The notes: generated from the letters alone by a model not told the origin. Shown: positions 30,422 to 41,819, numbered from the stretch's first letter. The stretch is DNA of 45,522 nt from Gamarada debralockiae (GCA_002803225.1 NXFV01001206.1:1-45522); one strand, 5' to 3'. A program made the numbers and translations.

Positions 30422-31592
30422 TTATTTCTTCCCTTCTCCGAACAGCTCCTGCTGCGTATCGTATGTGTACTTAAGGTCAAGGTGCCAGTAGTTCGCCGTT
30501 TCTGCTTTTGTCATTGCCCATGCGGCATCCAGTGCCTTTACCACCTCATCTGGGAGCGGGCCACTCTCGAGGTATGAGAGATTCTCGCGCAGATGTTCAG
30601 CCTTTGAGACTCCCACGATTATACCATCGTTCCCATCCTTGACTCGCAAGGCTGAGTGATGCATGAGCCATCTCAGGCTGGCCTCGATCATCGTGAGTCT
30701 GAACTTTCCAAGAGCCTCATCTGCGAAGTCCAAGGCAGCGAAGGTAGAATCCCTGAAGTAGCGACCTCGAGACTGCCACCCTTTGTGCACGTCAGAAAAC
30801 CGTCCTTCCTGCGGGATTGTGTCCTTGCTTCGGATCTGGCGTGAGAACAGGCCCCCAGCAATGGGGTTGTAGATGACAATATCCATGCCGTACCTCCGAC
30901 AGGCTGGTATGAGCTCGGATTCGATGGACCGTGTAATAAAGTTGTACATTCCCTGATATATGGTTGGTCGAATCCAGCCGTTGTATTTACATGTCATGAC
31001 CACTTCAGCCACTTCGAAGGCAGTGAAGTTGCTTAGGCCGAGTCTTACAAACTTGCCCGCTTTGTGTAGCTTATCCATTGCCTCCAATGTTTCGGCGAAT
31101 GAGACTGAGCGGTCCTAGTCAGTATTAGCTCCACATCTATAGCGCTATTTTCGTGGCCCGGTTCGTGTGTGGTTATACTGACAGCAGCATGGAGATAAGC
31201 GATCTACCTTGTTAGATTCTCAAATGTCTGTGGGGGTTATGGGGGGTGTAGAAACTAACATCGACACAGTCGGTTCCAAGCTCCCTCAAGCTAGTCTCGA
31301 ACCTCTCTGTAATGACCTCGGCTCTATGTGTCCCTGCTGGCGTTGGATAGACCTTAGTAGCGATAGTCATGCCCCTCTCCTTCCAACCAGCAGTCCTTGT
31401 GAAGGACTCCTGCTTGCCTCCGATATAGCTTCTGGCGGTGTCAAGTTCGTTGTATCCCCATTCCTGGAATAAGTTTAGGGCGCTTTTAAATTCAGCTAGA
31501 TCAGTCACTCTGCCTCCGTGCGATGGATCAGGCCCGAAGGTCATGAGCCCTAGGATAATGCGAGATTTGCCGGAACTAGCCATAGCGGACAT
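30422..31592 (-). CDS. Aldo-keto reductase (AKR7-like, aflatoxin-aldehyde-reductase type)
   Basis: This is a cytosolic NADPH-dependent carbonyl reductase with 348 residues. Exons are 31592-31260, a 21-nt micro-exon at 31203-31183, and 31114-30422; introns are 56 and 68 nt. Exon 1 carries the catalytic Asp and Tyr (NELDTARSYIGG; D51, Y56) and Lys (TIATKVYP; K80). The micro-exon encodes IAYLHAA, which supplies the catalytic His (H116), and splicing gives CVDIAYLHAADRSVSFAETL. Exon 3 holds RLGLSNF, YNPIAGGLFS and the nucleotide-binding GIIVGVSKAEHL. The start at 31592 is the first ATG (MSAMASSGKSRIILGLMTFG); a second ATG lies three codons later. No secondary-metabolite cluster genes are beside it, so its substrate is unknown. 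Confidence 0.92.
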
Positions 31593-32451
31593 AGCTGCGG
31601 AGGAACGTCAGAGACGGTAGAAGGAAGTATATTGATTGGGGTGCAAGTAGTAGGTCTAACTCTCACCTAATGATGCGAGCAAGAGTGTGATGTCAAATAT
31701 ACTCTATAAGCGAGTTGGCAGATCACCTTTCGGCCTGAGGCAACTACCTACCTCGCGTAGTCGGATTATCGATGCCTGAGGAATTATTAAAGGCATTAGT
31801 CCAGGGGTTCGCTTGATGATACCATGGAAATCTTGATTAGCGACGGCCAATTCCTAATGGTCAACAAAAACTTGATAAGTAGGGCTTCTGCGAAGACGGA
31901 ATTTTGATGTGGATAGACTAGCTGTGCATATATTCCTATCGATCTAGAATCAAAAACCTCAGAAACTTGAGGCATTTGTTGCCACTTAAAGAGCCGAATC
32001 AGGGTCAGGCTCTCCGCGTTTTCAAAGTGGAAATCTATTAATACCTCGCTTTCTACCTTCATCCAACAATGCCGCCTTCGCGTCGCCTTGCCTGTTCTTC
32101 ATCATATCATTTATAACCACATATTCCTTGTTTGAAACTGCGTGAATTTCGCTTCCACTTGTGTCACCGATAGGCGGCAGAGAGCTTGAAGAAAAGAGTC
32201 CAGAGAGGTCATGGGACGAGAATGCATGGACTGGTAAGTTATCATTGGCTCTCCGAGTGTCGGTGTCATCAGCCTGATCGCCAGAATCACCTTATTCACC
32301 GGCTGCCCCCCTTCTCATCTGACCCATTGCCGGTGAGTAGGTAAAGATAAATAAGTGGTTGAGCTCTTCTGTGTTTCTCCGCTCAAATTTGCTGCTACCG
32401 ATTCCTTGATCGTATCTTTGGAACAATACAGTCTTCGGAAGAGCGAGCAAA
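31593..32451. other. Divergent intergenic region between the aldo-keto reductase and HET genes
   Basis: 859 bp between divergent starts, with no gene or repeat recognised; it presumably contains both promoters. Confidence 0.5.
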
Positions 32452-34464
32452 ATGGAAGACAGAGACGACTCCATCTATGACACCTTGAATTCGGTACGGC
32501 GCGAGATTCGCGTCATTGAAATTGTAACCTCTCCCTACACCGGCACTGCCCATTACAAACTTCACACAGTTTCCTTGAACTCTAGACCGCGCTTCTCAGC
32601 CCTCTCCTATGTCTGGGGACACAGAAATATCACCGAGACGATCGTCGTTAATGGGAGAGAAGTAAGAGTAACAAGGAATCTGGCAGTGGCACTGCGGTCC
32701 TTTCAGTCCAACTGGAAACAGGCATTTCCACAGCGAGATGAGCGGGAACTGAGGCTCTGGGCGGACGCCTTGAGTATCAATCAAAGGGATATTCCAGAAC
32801 GCAATAGCCAGGTCAAGTTGATGCGAGTGATATACTCCTCGGCGGATTTAGTGCTTTCTTGGCTGGGTCCTTCGAATACCACAATCGAGTCGGCCCTCAC
32901 CAACTTCAGTCACATTGCCAGAGAGATGAAGGACAAGTTGGAGGATTTGATGCGAATTGCAGACGATGATCAGAGTTTGACAATGGACTTTAACTGGATG
33001 GTGAGATATCCGATGCTGCATCAGGCAGAATCGTCATTCTGGGTGGCGATCGTTGATTTCGAACTTCTCCCATACTGGGAGAGAATATGGATAATGGTGA
33101 GTGCCTGTACCGGAAATTCCCAGAACAACTGATTAAACAGTGCACAGCAAGAGGTCATATTGTCTACCAACGTATTATTCGCCTGCGGAACGACTTTGCT
33201 TGCGGAGGCAGATATGTTGGTGACCATAAATTGGCTACAGGCGTGTTACGCGTACTTTGGCCGCACCGCCGTCGCAAAGCCGTACTTCTTCCATGACGGA
33301 GTCTGGCACGCGTTTGAGGTGCTTAGGCTTCAAAAAGCGACTTTTCGCGTGCAAAGATTATGGGCGATCAGAACTTTTCGCGAGGAAAGAGACTCGGGCG
33401 CAGCCAGTGTGGATTGGACAATCCCACATTTATGTACGCAGTACTCACGAGCGTCAGATCCCCGTGACTACATTTATGGTATCCTTGGCCTCACGGATCT
33501 ACCCATTGTGCCCAACTACAACAAGAGCATCTACGAGGTGTATCACGAATACATCATGAAGCGGGTCGAGAGTACGAAATGCATCGATTGGTTTGAGTTT
33601 GCCGGGATTGGAAACTTTGAGCTGGAATCTTCAGAGCAGAATCTACCTTCATGGATACCGGACTATGCGAGGCACGCTTCATTGCCGTCTACTACAAATC
33701 TCGCCAGACTCGCAGATGCCAACATTTTGGACGAAGCAGAGTCGGCGTTCGAGATCCGCAGCAATACTTTCTTTGTGCATTCCATCATTGGACCGAGAGC
33801 AGCACAGGTTCAAGCCCAGTCCTTCGTGGAAAATTCTAAAGAACTCCAGATTTCGGGAAGACTTCTGGAGTTTGTCCTCGATCCGATGCAGAGATTTGTA
33901 ACGAATGGTACGGGTATCCACCGTTTGAAGGCCATACTCGACATCATGCTTGCTTCCGATATCCAGACAAACATATCGTACCTGAAAATGGCATTTTCAC
34001 TCATCCATCTACTCGGAGAGATTGCGGATTCCCCAGAACGGCAACAATTGTACCAAGAACAATTGCCACGGCGAGAGTCCTTGCCTAGGATGCTGGAACA
34101 TCGTATAAGCATCTTTATGCCGCACTGCAGCTCCGGAGAAATACGCGGGTTGCAGTCTCAAATTGCAGCGAGCAGGGACGAATGGACAAATACAACAGTC
34201 ATACGCCACATGTTAGTGCAACTTCAGCTTAGGTATCGATTCATCGAGCTTGAAGGTGGATACTTGGGCATCGGTCCCCTGTACACGAAGGCGATGGACA
34301 GCGTCTGCGTAGTTCATGGATGTGGAAAACTACTTCTAGTGAGAGAATACGGGAAGTATTATAAGCTTGTTGGGGAATGCTTTGTCTTGGGACTAATGGG
34401 TGGGGAGATGCAAGAATTGATTAGGACTGGAACGTCATCGAGGAGAAGGATAGCACTGGTCTGA
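32452..34464 (+). CDS. HET-domain (heterokaryon incompatibility) protein
   Basis: Two exons, 32452-33096 and 33148-34464, with a 51-nt intron, give 653 residues. The splice joins YWERIWIM to QEVILSTNVLFACG, the usual R-I/V-W-V-x-QE motif. HET domain landmarks: RPRFSALSYVWGHRNITETI (about residues 44-63), LWADALSINQRDIPERNSQV with MRVIYSSADLVLSWLGP, then the QEVILS region. SRASDPRDYIYGILGL lies further on and LPSWIPDYAR in the C-terminal half. It is full-length and ends ELIRTGTSSRRRIALV, with no lesion. Such proteins can trigger growth arrest or cell death when incompatible strains fuse; the partner is unknown. It contrasts with the dead HET gene at 8675. Confidence 0.92.
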
Positions 34465-34601
34465 GCGTGCTGCGCAGATGGAATTTGCAAATCAGAAATA
34501 ATCGCCACTGGGAATGATCAATGTAAGAGCCAAGGATCTTCCATGAGCTCAACTTGGCGTCGATTTATTCGGTGTCGAGGGTTGCGACTGTGATTTCGGA
34601 G

Positions 34602-34844
34602 ATGAAACACTGTCATGCGTCGCGTATTCTTGAACCGCTCAAAGCCAACAAGACCACAACTACAACTCTAGGTGGCAAAGGAGGGTCCTCAAAATCAGGT
34701 TCGCCGCAGCCTATCCCGAAGTCCGCCTCTGCTGCGACAAAGAAGACCGCCACTAGTCAGGCAACGCCTGCAAAGACCGCTATCAGTCAACTGACGCCTA
34801 CAAAACTCCTTGATCTCCTCGATCGGAAATGCCCTGACACCTAA
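34602..34844 (+). CDS. Small hypothetical protein, doubtful
   Basis: An 80-codon frame from the first ATG (MKHCHASRILEPLKANKTTT). It is Thr/Ser/Lys-rich with an imperfect internal repeat (ATSQATPAKT / AISQLTPTK). No domain was recognised. The frame is open further upstream but only from a TTG. It could equally be untranslated 3' sequence of the HET gene. Confidence 0.2.
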   Translation: MKHCHASRILEPLKANKTTTTTLGGKGGSSKSGSPQPIPKSASAATKKTATSQATPAKTAISQLTPTKLLDLLDRKCPDT

Positions 34845-34862
34845 AGAAGGCACCTCCTACGC

Positions 34863-35171
34863 TCATGATGGCGAATCTATACCCTGTGCCAAAGCAAGAC
34901 TCCAAGGGGGCCAGAATTTCCCAGCGGCCCCTATTGTGAGCAACAAGACACAGCCCAGAATGGTACTGGTGAGGATCGGGAAGCGGTAGCTGTAACGTCT
35001 CTTGCACGAACCCTTTGCAACACCACCAATCAGTGAAATTCTGTAATTCGCTCTATCTACTGGTACTATGAATGCGATCGATCGATCAATCATCCGACGC
35101 CCTCCCTTCCTCTGATCCATTCCTGAACACGCACGGTCTGGACTCCTCCACGCCAAAGTAAAGCGATTCAT
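34863..35171 (-). CDS. Small hypothetical single-pass membrane protein, doubtful
   Basis: A 102-residue frame with a true ATG at 35171, preceded by a long CT-rich leader typical of fungal transcripts. It has one hydrophobic segment (FPILTSTILGCVLLLTIGAA) near the C-terminus and a basic N-terminal part. No family was recognised. It may be a real short gene, a transcript leader or chance. Confidence 0.25.
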   Translation of the reverse strand: MNRFTLAWRSPDRACSGMDQRKGGRRMIDRSIAFIVPVDRANYRISLIGGVAKGSCKRRYSYRFPILTSTILGCVLLLTIGAAGKFWPPWSLALAQGIDSPS

Positions 35172-36322
35172 TCAGCAGCACCGGCGATACACAGCAAGCA
35201 AGGGACCAACCGCCCTGAAGCGCGATGTCCGCGGAATGAAAACGTGTTTCGAGAATGAATAGATAGGAAAGTAGGTGAGGGGATGGGATGGGATGCGGCG
35301 GGATACTAAACAAGCAAGCCACAGAGAGCCCTGAGGAAAGGGAAAGGAAAGGTGAACAGAACAGAGAAAGGAACATTTGTGTGGCGAGGAGGAAAGGAGG
35401 TTGTAATGTGATGTGATGTGTTGTGACGAGCTTGGAGGAATTTTTGACGATGAATCCAGAGATTTACGTTTTAGCAGGAAATTAAATATGAGTTGGAAAC
35501 TATCTCTCAAATTGTGCCTATTTGTGTTTGTTCTATGTACTGGCTTCAGGTAAAGGCATGTATGTTGCCGTGTAGAAAGGAAGCACTGCGTCCAAAGGGG
35601 AATTAACTAGGGAGAAACCTCAAAACTTCTGGGATTTGCGGCGGAATTATTCACCACATTGCAATGGCTCAACTGGGGTGGCCGGCGTCGGTTTATAAAC
35701 ATTTGTCCAAGTCCAGACCGGCTTCGATCGGGAGGTGATTGGACTCCACATTCAAAGAGAAGACTCGGCTCGGCTCGGAGATGTTTGAGTACCCGCGTCT
35801 GACTCGGAACGTGAAGAGCCGGAAAGTAAAGAAGATGGCGCGGCAAGTTCAGGGTCCTTGCATCCCACCAAGAACGGTCTGGGAAAGCTGTCCCTAAATG
35901 GAAATTACCGAATCCGTCCGCACCGCTGAATTGCCCCGTCCACAAGAGAGAAATGCATGTGGCCCGAGCATTTCGCTCTCGTTCTCGCCTTGGTATTGTG
36001 TATGCCGAGACAGGAATGTACGGACTTGTTTGTTCGTAGCCGCGCTTGCGGGGTGGTAGGCTTTGAGAATGGAAGGAACGCAGCTATACTTTTCAGGAAC
36101 TGCAATGAGAACGTGGTTGTCAAAACAAAATTTTGTGATTCTTTCACACCCAGTAATTGAAGCCGTTTTCTATCCTACCCAACCGCATTACATTTCTTTT
36201 ATGGCCCCCCTTATTCCACTAAGAGTATACTCTTCCACAGTAATCCTACAAATGCGCACTCGCACCTATTATACAGTCAACCCCGCCCCACTCCAATCCC
36301 CTCTCTCAAATGCCGGGTGGAA

Positions 36323-37091
36323 TTATGTACTTTTTGGCTTCTCATAATAATGGGCCATCTCGAGACCGGCCCTCTTGAATCCGCACTTGACGTAAAATCC
36401 CTCGTTCGCCTCCGAACAATCCAAGATCGTCTTGTAGCAGCCCACTTTCTCGGCAATGAAATCGAGTGCTTGGATGAGTTTGAGGCCGAGTTTCTTGCCT
36501 TGCTGGTCTTTTGCGACGGCGATATCTTCGATGTGTCCTACGAGACCGAGATTGTGGATACTGTTGAAGTAGAAATTAGCGAATTCGTCCTCTATGCATG
36601 CCGATGTGCCAATGGATATATGGCAATAGGGGGAGGGGAACGTACAACTTCCGCTCAACAATCAATGCTCCAGTCCCCACAATCCGCCCTCCATCCTCAA
36701 TAACCAACAAATAATATCCTCCCTTCCCCTGCGTGGTCAAAAACTCATATCGTTCATTAAACTCCTGTTCTGTAACATCGCCGACGACTGTAAGCACGCG
36801 CAAGCAATCGAGGAAGCCGATGCTGTAGTCTGATTTCTTGAGTGGGCGGATGGTGTAGGTGGGTGGGAGTTGTGCGGCGATTGCGGGGGATATGAGGTCA
36901 GAGGAGAAAAGTGGCTCGTCTTCGATTGGTTTTGAGGGGATAGAGAGGGCCTTTTGGTCGGTTGTGGTGGGTGAGTCGATGGAGATTGAGGGCGTGGGGA
37001 AGACAGTGTGGTTTGTTGTTGGGAGGGATTCGGGGGTACCGTTGATGAGAGGCTCGGTCGTGCCGTTTGTGAGAGGGCTGCTGGTTGCCAT
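36323..37091 (-). CDS. GNA1: Glucosamine-6-phosphate N-acetyltransferase
   Basis: It transfers acetyl from acetyl-CoA to glucosamine-6-phosphate, making GlcNAc-6-phosphate for UDP-GlcNAc, chitin and glycan synthesis, in the cytosol. Two exons, 37091-36646 and 36560-36323, with an 85-nt intron, give 227 residues. The N-terminal ~75 residues are Ser/Thr/Pro-rich and dispensable-looking. The GNAT fold starts at YTIRPLKKSDYSIGFLDCLR and continues through QGKGGYYLLVIEDGGRIVGT. The splice gives ERKFIHNLGLVGHIEDIAVA. The acetyl-CoA loop is KDQQGKKLGLKLIQAL, and the C-terminus YKTILDCSEANEGFYVKCGF is diagnostic of the family. Yeast Gna1 is about 159 residues, so the extra length lies in the N-terminal tail. 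It is divergent from the lipase gene, with 918 bp between the starts. Confidence 0.95.
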
Positions 37092-38009
37092 TGTTATGTT
37101 CGAAGAGGATGTTCGTGGAGTCGTGAGGTGATTGACGTCGGGGAGCTGAAGTCGAGCTGCAGTTGAGAGATCCTGACACGAGGTTCAAAGAATGGTATTG
37201 TTGTTGGCTCGAGGTCTTGCGAGGAATTCTCGAGCTTAAGAATGCAATTGAATCTTACGTGGCAGTGTTAATGCGTCGTGAAGGGTCGAGTGTGCTCACT
37301 GCGTCGGTTTTGTAGTTGCTGTCGTCCAGTCTTTCATGCCCCGTGTCCCTGGAATTTGTTTTGTTCCTGGCGCAAGGCTGAGCAGCTGGAGCTAAAAATA
37401 GATTGAGCCCCTTTTTTCTTGGCGAGGTACTTCATCGGAGGTTGTTCGAGCTGTGATGTCTCGTGTGGAGAGAAGCGATACTTGAAAGTCTCAAGAAATT
37501 TTATTCTTCACAAGATTTCAAAGCTCTACAGTCCCAAAGCCAGGTTAAAGAGCTTCAAAGTCGAGTTGGTGGCATTTGATGATACCCCTGACGATTCGAC
37601 CTTATCGCGACGATTGTCGCCCGCCACTGCATGGACTGCTGCATCCCACCAAGAAAATTAAATTAAACCAGCATAAATCAAAACACAAGTATTTTGTACC
37701 TATGTACCATTATCGGAAGCTTCAAGTTCATCTAAATCAACAACATCCCTTCTCGAATCCTATTTCCTCCTCGATGACGTCCAATTTCCAGATTCTTTGA
37801 TTATCACATGCCTCGGCTACCTCGTCAAACGACGCGCGACACGTCCAATAACTGCCCACTCATCAACACCGATATCTGCAAGACCTCAACAAATGCCAAT
37901 CGACGTGTCTTGCCACATCAGAACATGAGTCTTCCATATCCGTCCTCACTACCACCACCAAACATACCCAAAATTCGAATGGAAGCCCAGGTTTACACCG
38001 CACAACGTT
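37092..38009. other. Divergent promoter region, GNA1 / class-3 lipase
   Basis: 918 bp between divergent ATGs, with no gene or repeat recognised. The right part is C/A-rich and upstream-leader-like. Confidence 0.5.
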
Positions 38010-41000
38010 ATGACACGAAATACATCCATTTCCAAACCCAATATGGACCAGGATGAACCCGTAGAGGAGGCAATCTCGGCCTCAGACTGTACAGCACCCC
38101 AACATCCCGCTGGCTCGACGTTACTACCAGCACCGGTTGCGAATGCAATTAGTTTGGTGACGAGATCGAGTAGCCTGTATCTACGACTTGGAACATTCAT
38201 AGGTGGACTGGCGCTGGATGGAGCGAGAGTTACGACTCTTACGGGATTGGAATTGTCACGCGCACTCATCGAATCGATCCTACACCGCGCAGGGAAAGAT
38301 GTAGCCATACGCAGCACCGGCGAGTTGGGCCGGGCGGAGGCAGAGGGATTATTAGAGAAGAGCATAGCGACGCTCCACACCACGATAACGAATATATCCT
38401 TCGCTGCATCCACCGGCTTCTACTTCTCTGCCGCAGCATTGAATAGTGCGACGGATATAAGTCAGCAGTTACTTGCAACACTGGATTCAATATTGGGGAG
38501 TACGGATAGTTCGAGGGCGATTGCGAGTATTGTTACCTTGATAAGGAGGGAGTTCCAGAACCCGGCGACGGGACAGGAGGGAGAGAAGGTTGGGGTTGCG
38601 GATTTGTTGCTCGGAATATGTGGACTAGCGCTATTGCAGAGATGGTGTAGGAAGATTACGGAGAGGGAGATTAGGGAGGGGAGGTGGGAGGAGGTCGTTT
38701 GGGATGTGGTTATTTTGGACGATGGGAGGAGGGCGGATGTTGTGGGGAATAATCAGATTGGAGAGAAGGAGACTGGGATGACGAGGACAGGTAGTGTGTC
38801 ATTTATGACGGCTGGTGGGAACGAGGTTCTGGATGCTGTTGAGAGGGAGGGACGAGCTGGAGATAATTTGGAAGACGATTTTCCGGAAATCGATCTGAAG
38901 CAGAGGATCATGCGGTCGCTGCCAGATGATGCGAATGTTTCGATTACTACGGAGACAACGACTACGAAGACGATCACGGTGGAAATTACCGGAGCACAGC
39001 CCCCGGACTTCTCACCACCGCCTGGTGTGGAAGTCATTGAAGAGAATGCTCATCATACTGGAAAGGCCGACCTGGATGGCGAAGTCTTGACGAATGAGCA
39101 GAAGCTTGGTCTTTTGGTCCCAAGATACCGAGTGGTATATCGAATCATCAAGAACAAGCTACGAGGGACCAGCATCGAAGCCAAAGGCACGATCGAGGAT
39201 GCCCAGGAGGTCATCGAAGCGAGTGACGATGAAGTGATGGTTCCTCCGCCGGTTCCTCCCATCAAGCCACCGACTAGTGCAACATTCTCCGTGTCTCCTC
39301 TCTCTTCACCAGATATAGAGAAACCTCCTGAACTTCCCAAAAGACCGCCCCAGCTACTCAATGAATCTAGCTCGAGCTCAACGTTCATACCGACTCCCGC
39401 CATAGATTCCGGTGACGAGAAATCTCTTGGCTTTTCAGCAATCCCAGTCTCAAAAGATAATGTCGCCAACCAAAAGCGATCTCGAAAGCCCATGAGTGCT
39501 GCTTCATCTATCAGTGGTTCGGATAATCCACCTCCACGGAAGCTTTCCGGCACGAAATCACCTGCTGCCAAAAAGCTCAAATCTGATAGACCGCCAACAA
39601 AGTCTGCAGACAAGAAAGGATCTTTTCGAAATACATTGAAGAAAGGATCGGCGACTGCTCTTTCAAACCTGTGGAACAAGGACCCGCCATCGGAGCGAGC
39701 GGCGCAAAATAAGCCAAGTCAACAACGACCACCATGGGGAGTTCCAAATGCAGCGTCTGTACCTGCTCCTCCTCCAAAGCCTCATCCTCCCGTACCAGCA
39801 AGAAACTCAAGTATAATTCCTGCTCGCGATGTGCCAAAGGCACCTCAGAGAGGAAATCCAAATTACTTCTCCTCACGCGATCTGGGACATATGCTTCCAC
39901 AAGACATCCCACGGAGTCCTTCACGGACGAGTTACTACTCAGTCCACGAGCGCCGTCGAGATTCTTTGGTCTCGCAAACAGACACTTACTCGATTCATTC
40001 CGCCGAGACTCGTCCTGGATCGCCCACCGCTTTTCGCACTCATCTCAGAGCTCAGAGTAGCTTGCTAAGAGCTCGGTCAGAGAAGAATATCGTGAAGCCA
40101 CCAGCTTCCCCTGCGAAAAATCACCACAGAAGCAAAAGTTATGTTCCCAGTATATATACGCTCAAGACAAATAATTCCGGCACATCACTCGTACTGGCTT
40201 CCCAGCCTCGGCGGAGCGCATTTGAGAATTCCGAGACGCTCGAGACATTGATGCGAACTGGACATGTCGATGGACTGTTTCCAGACCACCACATTGTCAG
40301 GAATATCACTCGATTTGTCCGATTCGCATCAGCATCTTATGGCGCCTCATTCCTACGTCTAATGGGGATATCTACCTCCATTTCATCCCCCGGCTCAAAG
40401 ACGAACAAAGAAATTGACACAGCCCACCACCATGAACACCATTCTTTCTCAACCCACACCCAACTCCCTGCGTCTACCATTCTCCTCTCTTCATTCGTCG
40501 ACCCTCAAGGTGGGACCGATTCCACAGGGCAAACAAATACCGGTGTACCAATGGTCCATTTCGTCTCTTTGGACCACGACTCTAAAGCCGTAGTCCTCAC
40601 CTGTCGCGGTACGCTTGGGTTTGAAGATGTTCTCACAGACATGACATGCGACTACGACACCATGAGCTGGCGAGGCAAGGACTACTCCGTGCACAAAGGC
40701 ATTCACGCCTCTGCGCGCCGTCTCCTCTCCTCCCGTGTCCTAGTCACAATTAAAGCAGCACTCGAGGAATGTCAAGACTACGGACTCGTCCTCTGCGGAC
40801 ATTCTCTGGGCGGCGGTGTGACTGCACTCCTCGCTATCCTCCTCTCCGAACCCTCACCAACAGGCGCATCATTCATAACAACATCCTATTCCCAACCGTC
40901 AACACAACTGCTCCTTACCTCCTCCACAACCCAACCATCCACAGCACCTCCACCACAACTATCCCTCCCACCCGGCCGCCCAATCCACGTATACGCCTAT

Positions 41001-41615
41001 GGTCCTCCCGCCACGCTCTCACCTTCCCTCCGTCTCGCCACGCGGGGCCTAATAACAACCATAATCAATGGGCAAGATCTCGTCCCGCACCTCTCACTCG
41101 GCACCCTCCACGATCTCCAAGCCGTAGCACTAGCCTTCAAAAACGACGACTCCGGCGCCAAAGGCGAGGTTCGAAACCGCGTCTGGAGTGGGCTCCAAGG
41201 CGCATTTAGGGATAGCTGGTATCAGGGTATTCCTCCTACTGGAGGGTTTGCGAGGGATGAAGAAGATATGTGGGCGCATTCTGCTTTGAAGGCGTTGAGG
41301 GCTAGTATGTTGAGTAGTAAATTGCTGCCGCCGGGGGAGGTGTTTGTTGTTGAGAGTATGCCTGTGCTTAGGAGGGAGGCGTTTACTAAGGATGGTGGCG
41401 AGGCCCCTGGGGATCGTGGGGTCCAAGGGGAAGGTGGTGGGAGTTGGCGAGGGAATGGACTGGGGAGACCGGCTACGAGGAGTGTGCTTAGGTATGTGAG
41501 GGATGTGGAAAAGAGGTTTGGGGAGGTTAGGTTTGGTGGGAGTATGTTGCTTGATCATAGTCCAGGCCGCTATGAGGCCTCTTTGGCGGCGCTGGGGAAA
41601 GGAGTTTTGGGGTAG
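38010..41615 (+). CDS. Class-3 lipase, sn1-diacylglycerol-lipase-like alpha/beta hydrolase
   Basis: A single exon of 1201 residues, starting MTRNTSISKPNMDQDEPVEE; an alternative start is the ATG 11 codons later (38043). Residues ~30-200 contain weakly hydrophobic helices (FIGGLALDGARVTTLTGLEL; NISFAASTGFYFSAAALNSA) that could associate with membrane. About 370-750 is a Pro/Ser/Lys-rich disordered region with many PPxPP-like stretches. The lipase domain lies at about 750-1190. Its nucleophile elbow is LVLCGHSLGGGVTALLA, with Ser at residue 932. VVLTCRGTLGFEDVLTDMTC precedes it, and INGQDLVPHLSLG, with the likely catalytic Asp, follows. A C-terminal LLDHSPGRYEASL probably supplies the His. It would hydrolyse acyl ester bonds of diacylglycerol or related lipids at a membrane; the exact substrate is inferred. 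Confidence 0.92.
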   Translation: MTRNTSISKPNMDQDEPVEEAISASDCTAPQHPAGSTLLPAPVANAISLVTRSSSLYLRLGTFIGGLALDGARVTTLTGLELSRALIESILHRAGKDVAIRSTGELGRAEAEGLLEKSIATLHTTITNISFAASTGFYFSAAALNSATDISQQLLATLDSILGSTDSSRAIASIVTLIRREFQNPATGQEGEKVGVADLLLGICGLALLQRWCRKITEREIREGRWEEVVWDVVILDDGRRADVVGNNQIGEKETGMTRTGSVSFMTAGGNEVLDAVEREGRAGDNLEDDFPEIDLKQRIMRSLPDDANVSITTETTTTKTITVEITGAQPPDFSPPPGVEVIEENAHHTGKADLDGEVLTNEQKLGLLVPRYRVVYRIIKNKLRGTSIEAKGTIEDAQEVIEASDDEVMVPPPVPPIKPPTSATFSVSPLSSPDIEKPPELPKRPPQLLNESSSSSTFIPTPAIDSGDEKSLGFSAIPVSKDNVANQKRSRKPMSAASSISGSDNPPPRKLSGTKSPAAKKLKSDRPPTKSADKKGSFRNTLKKGSATALSNLWNKDPPSERAAQNKPSQQRPPWGVPNAASVPAPPPKPHPPVPARNSSIIPARDVPKAPQRGNPNYFSSRDLGHMLPQDIPRSPSRTSYYSVHERRRDSLVSQTDTYSIHSAETRPGSPTAFRTHLRAQSSLLRARSEKNIVKPPASPAKNHHRSKSYVPSIYTLKTNNSGTSLVLASQPRRSAFENSETLETLMRTGHVDGLFPDHHIVRNITRFVRFASASYGASFLRLMGISTSISSPGSKTNKEIDTAHHHEHHSFSTHTQLPASTILLSSFVDPQGGTDSTGQTNTGVPMVHFVSLDHDSKAVVLTCRGTLGFEDVLTDMTCDYDTMSWRGKDYSVHKGIHASARRLLSSRVLVTIKAALEECQDYGLVLCGHSLGGGVTALLAILLSEPSPTGASFITTSYSQPSTQLLLTSSTTQPSTAPPPQLSLPPGRPIHVYAYGPPATLSPSLRLATRGLITTIINGQDLVPHLSLGTLHDLQAVALAFKNDDSGAKGEVRNRVWSGLQGAFRDSWYQGIPPTGGFARDEEDMWAHSALKALRASMLSSKLLPPGEVFVVESMPVLRREAFTKDGGEAPGDRGVQGEGGGSWRGNGLGRPATRSVLRYVRDVEKRFGEVRFGGSMLLDHSPGRYEASLAALGKGVLG

Positions 41616-41819
41616 AATAAGTAGATGAAATACATCAGACGTTTTATGCCAATGGCCATTTTTCAGTTCGAGCTGCCTGTCACGGCACATTTTCACTAGT
41701 CCTTCATCGCCGACAAACCACTCGTGGTTCTGTAACCAGCCAGAGACACATCCTTGCTGGGAATACTAATCGGCATCATGAAGCTCTTAGCCCTGGACTG
41801 GCCCTATATAGTTCCTGTT

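Larger units (their letters stand above)
34465..36322. other. Long intergenic region with no firm gene
   Basis: About 1.86 kb. It includes a purine-rich tract on the plus strand (roughly 35270-35430, 'gatgggatgggatg', 'gaaagggaaaggaaagg' and 'gatgtgatgtgttg'), which would be a CT-rich leader for a leftward transcript. Two small candidate frames are listed separately. Confidence 0.45.

Noticed and set aside
30422..34464. Aldo-keto reductase as part of a secondary-metabolite cluster
   Set aside because: No polyketide synthase, peptide synthetase, terpene synthase, P450 or pathway regulator is present nearby.
35172..35510. Ser/Phe/Leu-rich overlapping frames as protein-coding
   Set aside because: They are by-products of a low-complexity CT-rich tract open in several frames at once.
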